Positions 16,828-24,633 of a stretch of 54,329 bases of DNA are shown here, piece after piece. The first letter of the stretch is position 1. The number at the start of each line of letters is the position of its first letter. The translations under genes and the position numbers were made by a program. Below the pieces are notes generated by a model, which worked only from the letters and a program-made list of their open reading frames with translations, was not told where the DNA came from and made no database searches. Origin of the DNA: Paracoccaceae bacterium (lineage in GTDB: Bacteria > Pseudomonadota > Alphaproteobacteria > Rhodobacterales > Rhodobacteraceae); the NCBI GenBank assembly GCA_024226455.1, contig JAAELR010000178.1:1-54329 (forward strand), in the 5' to 3' direction.

Positions 16828-17247
16828 TTGCCGCCGGACAAGCACAAGATCGTCGGCCAGTTCATCCGGGCGCTGCCCCATTGCCGGGCGCTGGACATGA
16901 CGCTTACCGATATCGGCCCGGGCACCGCCGGGGTCGCCATGCCCTATGACGAAAGGCTGATCGGCGATCCCGAGACCGGCGTCATTCATGGCGGGGCGGT
17001 TTCGGCGCTGATGGACACCTGCTGTGGCGCGGCGGTGATGGCGCATCCCGACGCGGCGGCGCTGACGGCGACGATTGATCTGCGCATCGACTATATGCGC
17101 CCCGCCATACCCGGTCAGACCATTACCGCGCGGGCGGAATGCTATCACGTCACCCGCTCTGTCGCCTTCGTGCGGGCCACGGCGACGGATGGCGACGAGA
17201 CCCGCCCGGTCGCCTCTGCCACCGGCGCTTTCACGGTGGAGAGCTGA
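16828..17247 (+). CDS. PaaI-like hotdog thioesterase
   Basis: A 139-residue hotdog-fold acyl-CoA thioesterase. The motif VIHGGAVSALMDTCCG (residues ~52-67) carries the HGG turn and the downstream acidic residue of the PaaI/YbgC group, and DLRIDYMRPAIPGQTI follows. The start is TTG 16828 with a G-rich AGGAAGGGCAGGGG region just upstream; no ATG fits. The next gene begins one base after the stop, so the two thioesterase-like genes form an operon and could make a heteromer. The substrate is unknown; PaaI members hydrolyse small or aromatic acyl-CoAs. Confidence 0.82.
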   Translation: MPPDKHKIVGQFIRALPHCRALDMTLTDIGPGTAGVAMPYDERLIGDPETGVIHGGAVSALMDTCCGAAVMAHPDAAALTATIDLRIDYMRPAIPGQTITARAECYHVTRSVAFVRATATDGDETRPVASATGAFTVES

Positions 17248-17248
17248 G

Positions 17249-17767
17249 ATGGTCCGCAAACGCCCCGAGCCGGTGCAGGTTGTCAAGCAGCGCCGCGACG
17301 CGGCGCTGAACGCGCTGGTCGAGGGGGTGCCCTATATCCGGTTCCTCGGCATCGCCTTTGAACGCCACGGCGATGAGCTGACCGCGGTGCTGACCTATGA
17401 CGACAAGCTGATCGGCAACCCGATGCTGCCGGCGCTGCATGGCGGGGTGACGGCGGCGTTTCTGGAGACGGCGGCGATCATCGGGCTGAGCTGGTCATAT
17501 CTGTGGGAAGACATCGAATCGGGCAAGATCGACCCCGAAACGGTCAGCCCGGCGCATCTGCCGCGGCTGCCCAAGACCATCGATTTCACCGTCGATTACC
17601 TGCGTTCCGGCCTGCCGCGCGACGCCTATGCCCGGGCCAGGGTCAACCGGCAGGGGCGGCGCTATGCAAGTGTGCAGGTCGAGGCCTGGCAGGACAACCG
17701 CTCGCGCCTTTTTGCCCAGGCGACCGGGCATTTCCTGATGCCGGCGCGCACTGGCACCCTGACGTGA
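17249..17767 (+). CDS. PaaI-like hotdog thioesterase (second copy)
   Basis: A 172-residue hotdog protein starting MVRKRPEPVQVVKQRRDAAL, with GGAGAG 5 bases before the ATG. The core ALHGGVTAAFLETAAIIGL (about residue 55) and TIDFTVDYLRSGLPRDAYA resemble the upstream neighbour but with a longer N-terminus and an insertion. The HGG turn and a following glutamate are present, so it may be active. It sits one base after the first thioesterase gene and 10 bases before the MATE gene. The pair probably arose by duplication and divergence. Confidence 0.82.
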   Translation: MVRKRPEPVQVVKQRRDAALNALVEGVPYIRFLGIAFERHGDELTAVLTYDDKLIGNPMLPALHGGVTAAFLETAAIIGLSWSYLWEDIESGKIDPETVSPAHLPRLPKTIDFTVDYLRSGLPRDAYARARVNRQGRRYASVQVEAWQDNRSRLFAQATGHFLMPARTGTLT

Positions 17768-17777
17768 CCGGGTATTC

Positions 17778-19130
17778 ATGAGCAACGGGGCCAGTGCTGC
17801 CGGCGCCGACGCGCCGCTGACCCATGCCCGCATTGTGAAGATCGCGCTGCCTATCGTGCTGTCGAATGCCACGGTGCCGATCCTCGGCGCGGTGGATACC
17901 GGCGTGGTGGGCCAGATGGGGCTGGCAGCACCGATTGGCGCGGTGGGCATCGGCGCGGTGATACTGGCGGCGCTTTATTGGGTATTCGGCTTTCTGCGCA
18001 TGGGCACTACCGGGCTGGTGGCGCAGGCGCGCGGCGCCGGCGATGTGGCCGAGACCAGCGCGCTGTTCATGCGCGGGATGCTGATCGGGCTGGCGGGCGG
18101 GGCGCTGTTCGTGCTGCTGCAGGCGGCGCTTTTCTGGGCCGCCTTCCGGCTGGCGCCGGCCTCGGCCGAGGTTGAGACGCTGGCGCGGCGCTATCTGCAG
18201 ATCCGGATCTGGGGCGCACCGGCGGCGATATCGCTGTTCGTGGTGACCGGCTGGCTGATCGCGCAGGAACGGACCCGGGCCGTGTTTGTGCTGCAGGTCT
18301 GGATGAACGGGCTGAACATTGTGCTGGACCTGTGGTTCGTGCTGGGGCTCGGCTGGGGGGTCGGGGGCGTGGCCATCGCCACGCTGATCGCCGAATGGTC
18401 CGGGCTGGCGCTGGGGCTGTGGCTGTGCCGCGGGGTGTTTGCCGGGCGCCAGTGGTGCGACTGGGGCCGGATCTTCGACCGGGTCCGGCTGCGGCGCATG
18501 CTGGCGGTGAACGGCGACATCATGATCCGATCGGTGATCCTGACGGGCTCTTTCGCCTCGTTCCTGTTCGTCGCCGCCGATCTGGGCGACGTGCCGCTGG
18601 CGGCCAATCAGGTGCTGCTGCAGTTTCTCGAGATCACCGCCTTCGCACTGGACGGCTTTGCCTTTTCGGCAGAGGTGCTGGTCGGGGCGGCGGTGGGCGC
18701 GGGCGCGCGCCACCGGCTGCGGCGCGCGGCGGTGATGACGTCGCAGTGGGGCGTCGGCGGCGCGGTGCTGCTGGGGGTGTTCTTTTGGGTCGGCGGCGGT
18801 TGGCTGATCGACCTGATGGCAACTGCGCCCGAGGTGCGGGCCGAGGCGCGGGTCTATCTTTGGTGGGCCGCGACGGCGCCAGTGCTGGGGATTGCATCGT
18901 GGATGTTCGACGGCATCTATTTCGGCGCCACCTGGACCAGGCCCATGCGCGCCGCCATGCTGCAGTCGGTGGCGATCTATGTGCTGGCGCTGCTGGTCCT
19001 GGTGCCGTGGCTTGGCAATCACGGGCTCTGGGCGGCGCTGATGGTGCTGAACCTGTCGCGCGCGGTGACCCTGGGCTGGCGCTATCCGGCGCTGGAGCGA
19101 TCCGTAGAAGGCTCGCCGCCGTCAAAATGA
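17778..19130 (+). CDS. MATE-family efflux transporter (DinF-like)
   Basis: A 450-residue protein with twelve predicted membrane segments in two homologous halves, typical of multidrug and toxin extrusion transporters of the DinF/NorM branch that use a cation gradient. Landmarks are the first helix region IALPIVLSNATVPILGAVDTGVVG and the paired segment in the second half (NGDIMIRSVILTGSFASFLFVA). It ends with a short hydrophilic tail. It is the last gene of the plus-strand run beginning with the thioesterases. The substrate cannot be inferred from the sequence. Confidence 0.9.
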   Translation: MSNGASAAGADAPLTHARIVKIALPIVLSNATVPILGAVDTGVVGQMGLAAPIGAVGIGAVILAALYWVFGFLRMGTTGLVAQARGAGDVAETSALFMRGMLIGLAGGALFVLLQAALFWAAFRLAPASAEVETLARRYLQIRIWGAPAAISLFVVTGWLIAQERTRAVFVLQVWMNGLNIVLDLWFVLGLGWGVGGVAIATLIAEWSGLALGLWLCRGVFAGRQWCDWGRIFDRVRLRRMLAVNGDIMIRSVILTGSFASFLFVAADLGDVPLAANQVLLQFLEITAFALDGFAFSAEVLVGAAVGAGARHRLRRAAVMTSQWGVGGAVLLGVFFWVGGGWLIDLMATAPEVRAEARVYLWWAATAPVLGIASWMFDGIYFGATWTRPMRAAMLQSVAIYVLALLVLVPWLGNHGLWAALMVLNLSRAVTLGWRYPALERSVEGSPPSK

Positions 19131-19149
19131 GTGCTTCCGCACGCTTTTA
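19131..19149 (+). terminator. Weak terminator after the MATE gene
   Basis: GTGC-TTCC-GCAC followed by GCTTTTATT begins right after the MATE stop codon. The stem is only four to five pairs, so efficiency would be modest. The position between convergent genes supports the reading. Confidence 0.35.
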
Positions 19150-19207
19150 TTCAGCAAGGGTCGGGGTGACGCATTTCGGGTGGGGACGGCGCGCGGGCTT
19201 TGGGTGG

Positions 19208-19549
19208 TCAGAGGATGGCGAGAACCGCCTCTGGCGGCCGGCCCAGCGCGGCCTTGCCGTTTGCGAACACCAGGGGGCGTTCGATCAGCTTCGGGGTGGC
19301 GGCCATGGCGGCAACCAGGCTGGCCTCGTCGCTGTTTTCGGTCAGCCCGGCGGCGCGGAATTCGGGTTCGCTGGTGCGCATCAGGGCGATGGCGGGGATG
19401 CCCAGCAGCACCAGTGCGGCGCGAATCTCTGCTCCAGTGGGTGCATCTTCGAGATAGTGGCGTTCGGTTACCTTCGCCTCGCGACCCTGTAGCAGTGCCA
19501 GGGTCTGGCGGGATTTGCTGCAGCGCGGGTTGTGCCAGATCGTTATCAT
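19208..19549 (-). CDS. arsC: ArsC-family arsenate reductase (glutaredoxin type)
   Basis: A 113-residue thioredoxin-fold protein with the catalytic Cys10 in [13 protein letters not shown] and arginines in [18 protein letters not shown] and LGRPPEAV at the positions that bind arsenate in ArsC. The length is normal for this group. The start overlaps the pyrD stop as ATGA, so it is the last cistron of the DUF952-DUF1330/pyrD operon. There are no other ars genes nearby, so a housekeeping reductase or a Spx/YffB-like role is also possible. Confidence 0.85.
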   Translation of the reverse strand: MITIWHNPRCSKSRQTLALLQGREAKVTERHYLEDAPTGAEIRAALVLLGIPAIALMRTSEPEFRAAGLTENSDEASLVAAMAATPKLIERPLVFANGKAALGRPPEAVLAIL

Positions 19550-20604
19550 ATCCAGTCCTCGTTGCTGGTGCCGACGGCGTCGGCGACGTTTGCGAACCCG
19601 TCCCGGGCCAGCAGGTCGTCGAGCCCGCGGGCGATGCGGGCGGCCAGCGACAGGCCTTCGTAGACCATCGCCGTGTAAAGCTGCACCGCAGAGGCCCCGG
19701 CACGGATCTTGGCATATGCGTCCCCGGCAGAGCCGACGCCACCGACCCCGATCAGCGGCAACGTGCCGCCGGTCAGCCGGTAGAGCCGCGCCAGCACCCG
19801 CGTCGAGCGGTCAAAGAGCGGCCGTCCCGAGAGCCCGCCAGCTTCCGCGCTGTGGCGACCGGTCAGGCCGTCGCGCGACAGCGTGGTGTTGGTGGCGATG
19901 ATCGCGTCGACGCCTGCCATGCTGGCGACCGAGGCGATCCGGGCAAGTTCTTCGTCGTCGAGATCGGGAGCGATCTTGAGAAACACCGGGATCGCGCGGT
20001 CGAGCTCGGCGCGTGCCTGCATCACTCCCGCCAGCAGCGCCGACAGCGCTTTTTCCCCCTGCAGGTCGCGCAGGCGTTCGGTGTTGGGTGAGCTGACATT
20101 CACCGTGGCGAAATCGGAGTGCGGCCCGCAATGGTGCAGCACGCGGGCGAAATCGGCGGCCCGGTCGTGGCTGTCCTTGTTGGCGCCGAGGTTGAGCCCG
20201 ACGGGGATGCCGGCAGGCCGCGCCGCGAGACGGGCGGCGATCGCCTCCATCCCGTGGTTGTTGAAGCCGAAGCGGTTGATCGCGGCCCGGTCGCCGGGCA
20301 GGCGGAAGAGCCGCGGGCGCGGGTTTCCGCCCTGCGCTAGGGGCGTGGCGGCGCCGACCTCGAGCCAGCCGAAACCGGCACGCATCAGGGCGGGCAGCGC
20401 CTCGGCGTTCTTGTCGAACCCTGCCGCCAGCCCAACCGGGTTGCGCAGATCAAGCCCGGCAAGCGCATGTGCCAGGCGTGGCGAGGTGACCGGGCCGGGC
20501 GCGGGCGCCAGCCCGGCCTTCAGCGCCTTCAGGGCCAGGCCATGCGCGGTTTCCGGGTCGATCCGGCGCAGCACGGTCAGGCCGATACGTTCGCGCAGGC
20601 TCAT
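19546..20604 (-). CDS. pyrD: Dihydroorotate dehydrogenase (quinone)
   Basis: A 352-residue class 2 dihydroorotate dehydrogenase, the fourth step of pyrimidine synthesis, which oxidises dihydroorotate with membrane quinone as acceptor. The amphipathic N-terminus ([23 protein letters not shown]) fits membrane docking. FMN/substrate motifs [34 protein letters not shown] (catalytic Ser within) and [14 protein letters not shown] are all present. The start ATG 20604 overlaps the stop of the preceding gene as ATGA, and the stop overlaps arsC in the same way. The dihydroorotase-like gene and pyrB are about 20 kb away, so pyrimidine genes are not clustered. Confidence 0.96.
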   Translation of the reverse strand: MSLRERIGLTVLRRIDPETAHGLALKALKAGLAPAPGPVTSPRLAHALAGLDLRNPVGLAAGFDKNAEALPALMRAGFGWLEVGAATPLAQGGNPRPRLFRLPGDRAAINRFGFNNHGMEAIAARLAARPAGIPVGLNLGANKDSHDRAADFARVLHHCGPHSDFATVNVSSPNTERLRDLQGEKALSALLAGVMQARAELDRAIPVFLKIAPDLDDEELARIASVASMAGVDAIIATNTTLSRDGLTGRHSAEAGGLSGRPLFDRSTRVLARLYRLTGGTLPLIGVGGVGSAGDAYAKIRAGASAVQLYTAMVYEGLSLAARIARGLDDLLARDGFANVADAVGTSNEDWI

Positions 20605-21362
20605 CCGAAGGCGCCCCCTGCCGGTGCCGGGGCACAGCGGATCAGGCGCGAGGTACGCACCGCCGCCTGACGGTGCACCACCGCCTTGCGGTAGGCGGGA
20701 TCGGTGACCATAGCGAGAAAGGCATGCGCGCTGGGGTAGCGGGCGATGAAGGCGTGGTCCCAACGCTCGGCGTCCGGCCCGATCAGCGTGGTCTCGAAGG
20801 CGCCGCGCCACAGGATGGTGCCGCCGAGACCAGCCAGGATCGGGCCGGTGTCGCGGCCATAGCTGGCATAGGCATCGGCGCCGCTGAGGCCTTTGTCGGC
20901 TAGCGGGTGATCTTGCGGATAGGCGGCGCGGCTGCGCAGGCGCACCAGGTTCAGCATTTCGATGGGGTGGTCGCGGTCGAGCCCCTTGAAGGTGTCGAAC
21001 CGGGCGCGGGTCGGATCGACATGGCCGGCGACCTCTTCGGGAAACAGGTGCCTTGTGTCGAGCATCGGCAACGGGCGCCACCATGCGACATGTTCCAGGC
21101 GCAGCGGCCCGTAGAGGTGCGGAAACAGCTGGCCGCCGCGCGACGGCTCCCATTTCAGGGCCTCGCCCAGGCGATGGGTGTCGATGGCCAGCAGCAGCAG
21201 GTCCTCTTGGCCGGCGAAATGCCGTGAGGCGGTTTCGGGGGCCTGATCGGCGGTGGAGAAATGGATGTATCCATCGGCCAGATCGACCGGCGCGCCTTGG
21301 GTTTCACCGTCCCGTCGAAGCGCGTGCCATTCGGGCGCGCGAAATATCTTGTAGATCAGCAT
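20601..21362 (-). CDS. DUF952-DUF1330 fusion protein
   Basis: A 253-residue protein in which two small domains usually encoded separately are joined. Residues 1 to ~112 are DUF952 ([15 protein letters not shown], then [11 protein letters not shown], a conserved signature, and a [17 protein letters not shown] segment). Residues ~122-240 resemble DUF1330, a ferredoxin-like alpha-beta barrel dimer family ([46 protein letters not shown]). Start ATG 21362 directly begins the DUF952 domain; the antisense frame running further upstream is a shadow of the 5'-nucleotidase. It leads a three-gene operon with pyrD and arsC by 4-base overlaps. Function unknown. Confidence 0.85.
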   Translation of the reverse strand: MLIYKIFRAPEWHALRRDGETQGAPVDLADGYIHFSTADQAPETASRHFAGQEDLLLLAIDTHRLGEALKWEPSRGGQLFPHLYGPLRLEHVAWWRPLPMLDTRHLFPEEVAGHVDPTRARFDTFKGLDRDHPIEMLNLVRLRSRAAYPQDHPLADKGLSGADAYASYGRDTGPILAGLGGTILWRGAFETTLIGPDAERWDHAFIARYPSAHAFLAMVTDPAYRKAVVHRQAAVRTSRLIRCAPAPAGGAFG

Positions 21363-21578
21363 ATGCGCCTGATGCCCCGGCGCTGCGCGAGGGTCAAGCG
21401 GGTGCAGGGTTTTGAGGGAAATCCCGGCGGGGCATAGTTTTCCGCTCGATTTTCTGTCTTTGCGCCGTCCTGTCACATGACTGACAGGGGCGATGCAACA
21501 GGGCGACGCAACGATGGCTTTGACTCTGCACGCGCACCCGGCCAAGCTGCGCCAATCAACAAAAAGGGGGGATTTCCC

Positions 21579-23147
21579 ATGTACGCCAAGTTTCTGACAT
21601 CCGTCGCCGCGCTGAGCCTGACCGCAGGAATGGCATCTGCCGACTACACGCTGACCATTCTGCACACCAACGACTTCCACGCCCGGTTCGAGCCGATCAG
21701 CAAGTATGACAGCGGCTGCTCGGCCGACAGCAACGCCGAGGGCAAGTGTTTTGGCGGCTCTGCCCGGCTGGTGACGGCGGTCGAGGCGGCCAAGGCGCGC
21801 ACCAATAACTGGATCCTCGTCGATGGCGGCGACCAGTTTCAGGGCTCGCTGTTTTACACCTACTACAAGGGTGCCGCCGCCGCCGAGATGATGAACAAGA
21901 TGGGCTATACGGCGATGACCGTGGGCAACCACGAGTTCGACGACGGTCCCGAAGTGCTGAAAGGTTTTGCCGATTCGGTGGATTTCCCGATCCTGATGTC
22001 GAACGCCGATGTTTCGGGCGAGCCGCTGCTGGCCGGTACCATCAACAAGTCGGTGGTGATCGAGCGTGGCGGCGAGAAGCTGGGCCTGATCGGCCTGACA
22101 CCGCAGGATACCGATGAACTGGCCAGCCCCGGCAAGAACGTGATCTTCACCGATCCGGCGCAGGCGGTGGCGGCCGAGGTCGAGCGGATGGAGGCCAACG
22201 GCATCAACAAGATCATCGTTCTGAGCCATTCCGGCATGGTGGTCGACAAGCGTGTGGCCGAGGCGGTGCCGGGTGTCGATGTGATCGTCGGCGGCCATGA
22301 CAACACCTATCTCAGCAATGTCAGCGACCGCGCCAAGGGCCCGTACCCGACCATGGTCGGTGGCACCGCCATCGTGCAGGCCTATGCCTATGGCAAGTTC
22401 CTGGGTGAGCTGAACGTGACCTTCAACGACGCCGGCGAGATCGTCGAGGCGGTGGGCGAGCCGATCACAATGGATGCCAGCGTTGCCGAGGACGATGGCA
22501 CCAAGGCGCGCGTGGCCGAACTGGCCGTACCGCTGGAAGAGATCCGCACCAGGGTCGTGGCCCAGTCGGGCGGGTTGATCGATGGCGACCGTGCGGTCTG
22601 CCGGGTCGAGGAATGCGCCATGGGCAACCTGGTGGCCGATGCCATGCTCGACCGTGTCGCGGCGCAGGGTATCCAGATCGCGTTCGCCAATTCCGGCGGC
22701 ATCCGCTCGTCGATCGACGAGGGCGAGGTGACCATGGGCGAAGTGATGACGGTGCTGCCGTTCCAGAACACGCTGTCGACCTTCCAGATCACCGGCCAGG
22801 GCGTCATCGATGCGCTGGAAAACGGTGTCAGTCAGGTCGAAGAGGTCAAGGGCCGTTTCCCGCAGGTGGCTGGCATGACCTTCAAGTGGGATCCGTCGGT
22901 GGCGCCGAACGAGGGCCGCATCGTCGAGGTGATGGTCGGCGGCGAGGCGATTGACCCGGCCAAGGTCTATGGTGTGGTGACCAACAACTATGTGCGCAAC
23001 GGCGGCGACGGCTACAAGATGTTCGCCAACGAGGCGATGAACGTCTATGATTTCGGCCCCGATCTGGCCGATGTGCTGGCAGAGTACATGGCGGCACAGG
23101 GGTCTGCCATGCCGATGGTCGAAGGCCGTATCTCGAAGGTCGAGTAA
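21579..23147 (+). CDS. Secreted 5'-nucleotidase / metallophosphatase
   Basis: A 522-residue exported protein of the UshA/CpdB family. A Sec signal peptide (MYAKFLTSVAALSLTAGMASA) precedes the metallophosphatase domain with dinuclear metal motifs ILHTNDFHAR, GGDQFQGS, VGNHEFDDG, LSHSGM and GGHDN. The C-terminal 5'-nucleotidase domain carries NSGGIRSSI and the substrate-binding NYVRNGGDGYKMF. ATG 21579 is supported by GGGGGGA upstream; an in-frame GTG 100 bases earlier has no site. It would release phosphate and nucleosides from extracellular nucleotides in the periplasm, useful in phosphate-poor seawater. Twin hairpins follow the stop. Confidence 0.93.
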   Translation: MYAKFLTSVAALSLTAGMASADYTLTILHTNDFHARFEPISKYDSGCSADSNAEGKCFGGSARLVTAVEAAKARTNNWILVDGGDQFQGSLFYTYYKGAAAAEMMNKMGYTAMTVGNHEFDDGPEVLKGFADSVDFPILMSNADVSGEPLLAGTINKSVVIERGGEKLGLIGLTPQDTDELASPGKNVIFTDPAQAVAAEVERMEANGINKIIVLSHSGMVVDKRVAEAVPGVDVIVGGHDNTYLSNVSDRAKGPYPTMVGGTAIVQAYAYGKFLGELNVTFNDAGEIVEAVGEPITMDASVAEDDGTKARVAELAVPLEEIRTRVVAQSGGLIDGDRAVCRVEECAMGNLVADAMLDRVAAQGIQIAFANSGGIRSSIDEGEVTMGEVMTVLPFQNTLSTFQITGQGVIDALENGVSQVEEVKGRFPQVAGMTFKWDPSVAPNEGRIVEVMVGGEAIDPAKVYGVVTNNYVRNGGDGYKMFANEAMNVYDFGPDLADVLAEYMAAQGSAMPMVEGRISKVE

Positions 23148-23156
23148 TCCGATTGG

Positions 23157-23212
23157 GTCGGGCCGGTGGCCCGACGCTCTATTTCTCAGGGCCGCGGCTG
23201 ACGCCGCGGCCC
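23157..23212 (+). terminator. Tandem terminator hairpins after the 5'-nucleotidase
   Basis: GTCGGGCC-GGT-GGCCCGAC (23157-23175) and the stronger GGGCCGCGGC-TGAC-GCCGCGGCCC (23189-23212), which is followed by TTCGGGTTT. Two perfect stems directly after a stop codon make an intrinsic terminator likely, although the T tract is interrupted. Confidence 0.7.
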
Positions 23213-23247
23213 TTCGGGTTTGGCGCATTTGGTGCCGTTGCGGGCCG

Positions 23248-23560
23248 TCAACGGCGCCAACACTGTGGGGCGGCGGCGATGCGCGCGCCGAACCGCCGGG
23301 CTGTTTCCAGGTCGTGCGGATCTGTCATCCGGGTCTAGTCGCGGGACGATGTCGCCATCAGGGCGTTCAGCTTGTCGCCCGAGGGGAAAGTGGCCACGGT
23401 GAACCCGGCGGCAATCCTGTCGGCCCATTGTCTGGTCTGCCAGCGGCTCGGGGCCTCTTCGAGGAACCTGTCTAATCGCGCCACCGCATGCCGAGCCCAC
23501 AAAAGTGGGTGTACCAGGCGTCGGTGTGCCGGAGCCAGAGAAACATGCAATGCAGATTGG
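23248..23560 (-). pseudogene. Decayed flavodoxin-family NAD(P)H oxidoreductase
   Basis: Three fragments in different frames line up with one flavodoxin-like protein. The first is GTPTFVGSACG (FMN-loop region, near 23520). Next, one frame over, comes a segment with RLDRFLEEAPSRWQTRQWADR, then IAAGFTVATFPSGDKLNALM and a stop at 23335-23337. Last is DPHDLETARRFGARIAAA, a typical C-terminus, ending at 23248. The middle of the family (about 50 residues with the HGM... block) and the N-terminal nucleotide-binding start are missing. I infer an inactivated gene with at least one frameshift and two deletions. No ribosome site or start remains. Confidence 0.65.
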
Positions 23561-23641
23561 TTTTTTTGAGGCAGGCTGGTCAGGCCTGCGCGGCGAGGTC
23601 AATCCCTGTTGTCGCGGCGGCGATTGCGCTAGACTTGCCCG

Positions 23642-24307
23642 ATGTGTGGACGTTTTGCGCTTCTGCTGCCCGCCGACGCCGTGGCGCAGCTCTTTGACGC
23701 GGCACCGGACAATGACCTGCCGGAGGTGCCGAATTTCAACATCTGCCCCACCAATCGCATTCACGCGGTTGTCGCCGGTGAGGGCGCGCGGCGTCTGGTG
23801 GCGATGCGCTGGGGCTTTGTGCCGAAATGGTACGAATCGCCCGCCGACGGGCCGCTGCTGATCAACGCCCGCGCCGAGACCGTCGCTGCAAGGCCCGCCT
23901 TTCGCGCCGCGGCGCAAAAGCGCCGCTGCCTGATCCCGGCAACGGGCTTCTATGAATGGACCAGGGACACGGATGGCAAGCGTCTGCCCTGGTACATGCG
24001 CCACGCCGATGACAGCCCGATCGCCTTCGCCGGCATATGGCAGGTCTGGGACAGGGGCGGTGAACCGATGACCACCTGCGCCATCGTGACCGCGCAATCC
24101 AGCGGGCCGGTTGGCGGTATCCACCCCCGGATGCCGGTCAGCGTCGCGCGCCGGGACTGGCCGCTCTGGCTGGGTGAGGCGGGCAAGGGGGCGGCACTGC
24201 TGCTGCGCGATCCCCCGGGTGAGGTTTTCGCCGCCCGCCGCGTCGGCGTGGAGGTGAATTCCAACCGGGCCTCGGGGCGGCAGCTGATCGAGCCGGTCAT
24301 GGGCTGA
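23642..24307 (+). CDS. SRAP-domain protein (HMCES/YedK-like)
   Basis: A 221-residue SOS-response-associated peptidase family protein that shields abasic sites in single-stranded DNA by a thiazolidine crosslink through Cys2. Cys2 in MCGRF, Asn75 and Arg77 in INARAET, Glu105 in GFYEW and the His of GIHPRMPV are all present, so it should be active. The length matches the family. The methionine before Cys2 must be removed, as usual. No alphaproteobacterial GAAC-N7-GAAC LexA box is seen upstream, so SOS control is not evident. It is a single gene between a pseudogene and a minus-strand terminator. Confidence 0.92.
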   Translation: MCGRFALLLPADAVAQLFDAAPDNDLPEVPNFNICPTNRIHAVVAGEGARRLVAMRWGFVPKWYESPADGPLLINARAETVAARPAFRAAAQKRRCLIPATGFYEWTRDTDGKRLPWYMRHADDSPIAFAGIWQVWDRGGEPMTTCAIVTAQSSGPVGGIHPRMPVSVARRDWPLWLGEAGKGAALLLRDPPGEVFAARRVGVEVNSNRASGRQLIEPVMG

Positions 24308-24398
24308 GGACCGCTTTTCGGCCCCTGCCGGGCCCTCTTCGCTGCTGTGGGCGGCAGCGAGGAGCGAGGCGGCAGCCGAGCGATGAGCGCTTTGGGAC

Positions 24399-24424
24399 AA
24401 AAAAAAGGCCGTGCAAGCACGGCC
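24399..24424 (-). terminator. Strong minus-strand terminator
   Basis: GGCCGTGC-AA-GCACGGCC is preceded on the plus strand by eight A, giving a perfect 8-base-pair stem followed by T8 on the minus strand. It lies about 210 bases beyond the stop of the enolase-superfamily gene and is the likely end of that operon. Confidence 0.8.
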
Positions 24425-24633
24425 TGTCCAGTCAGGGAGGAAATCGTATGGCGCCGGTTTTTCTTGGAGCGCCGAAACTGGTAAACTAAACCTGTTGACA
24501 ATATCCGCGAGAATTGCGGCAAGACTATGGCGGAACGGAAATAAACCTGCCCAGTCCGGCGCAAGCCCTTTGTATTGTTTCCAATTTTCTTGTGGAAATC
24601 CCGGAAGAATACCCGATCCCTTGCGCGGTTCGG
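24425..24633. other. Gene-free stretch before the minus-strand terminator
   Basis: With 24308-24398 this makes a 326-base interval without a called gene. On the minus strand it would be a long 3' leader-free tail of the enolase-superfamily operon or a separate small transcript. It contains TTTCCTCCC shortly before the terminator stem. On the plus strand a 13-codon frame at 24448-24489 has a perfect GGGAGGAAATCGT ribosome site but no other support. Confidence 0.4.

Noticed and set aside
21363-23228. Long antisense frame joined to the DUF952-DUF1330 gene
   Set aside because: It is the shadow of the 5'-nucleotidase; the real protein begins at ATG 21362.
24448-24489. 13-codon ORF with a perfect GGGAGG site
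   Set aside because: Too short, on the opposite strand to the local transcript, with no downstream gene to regulate.
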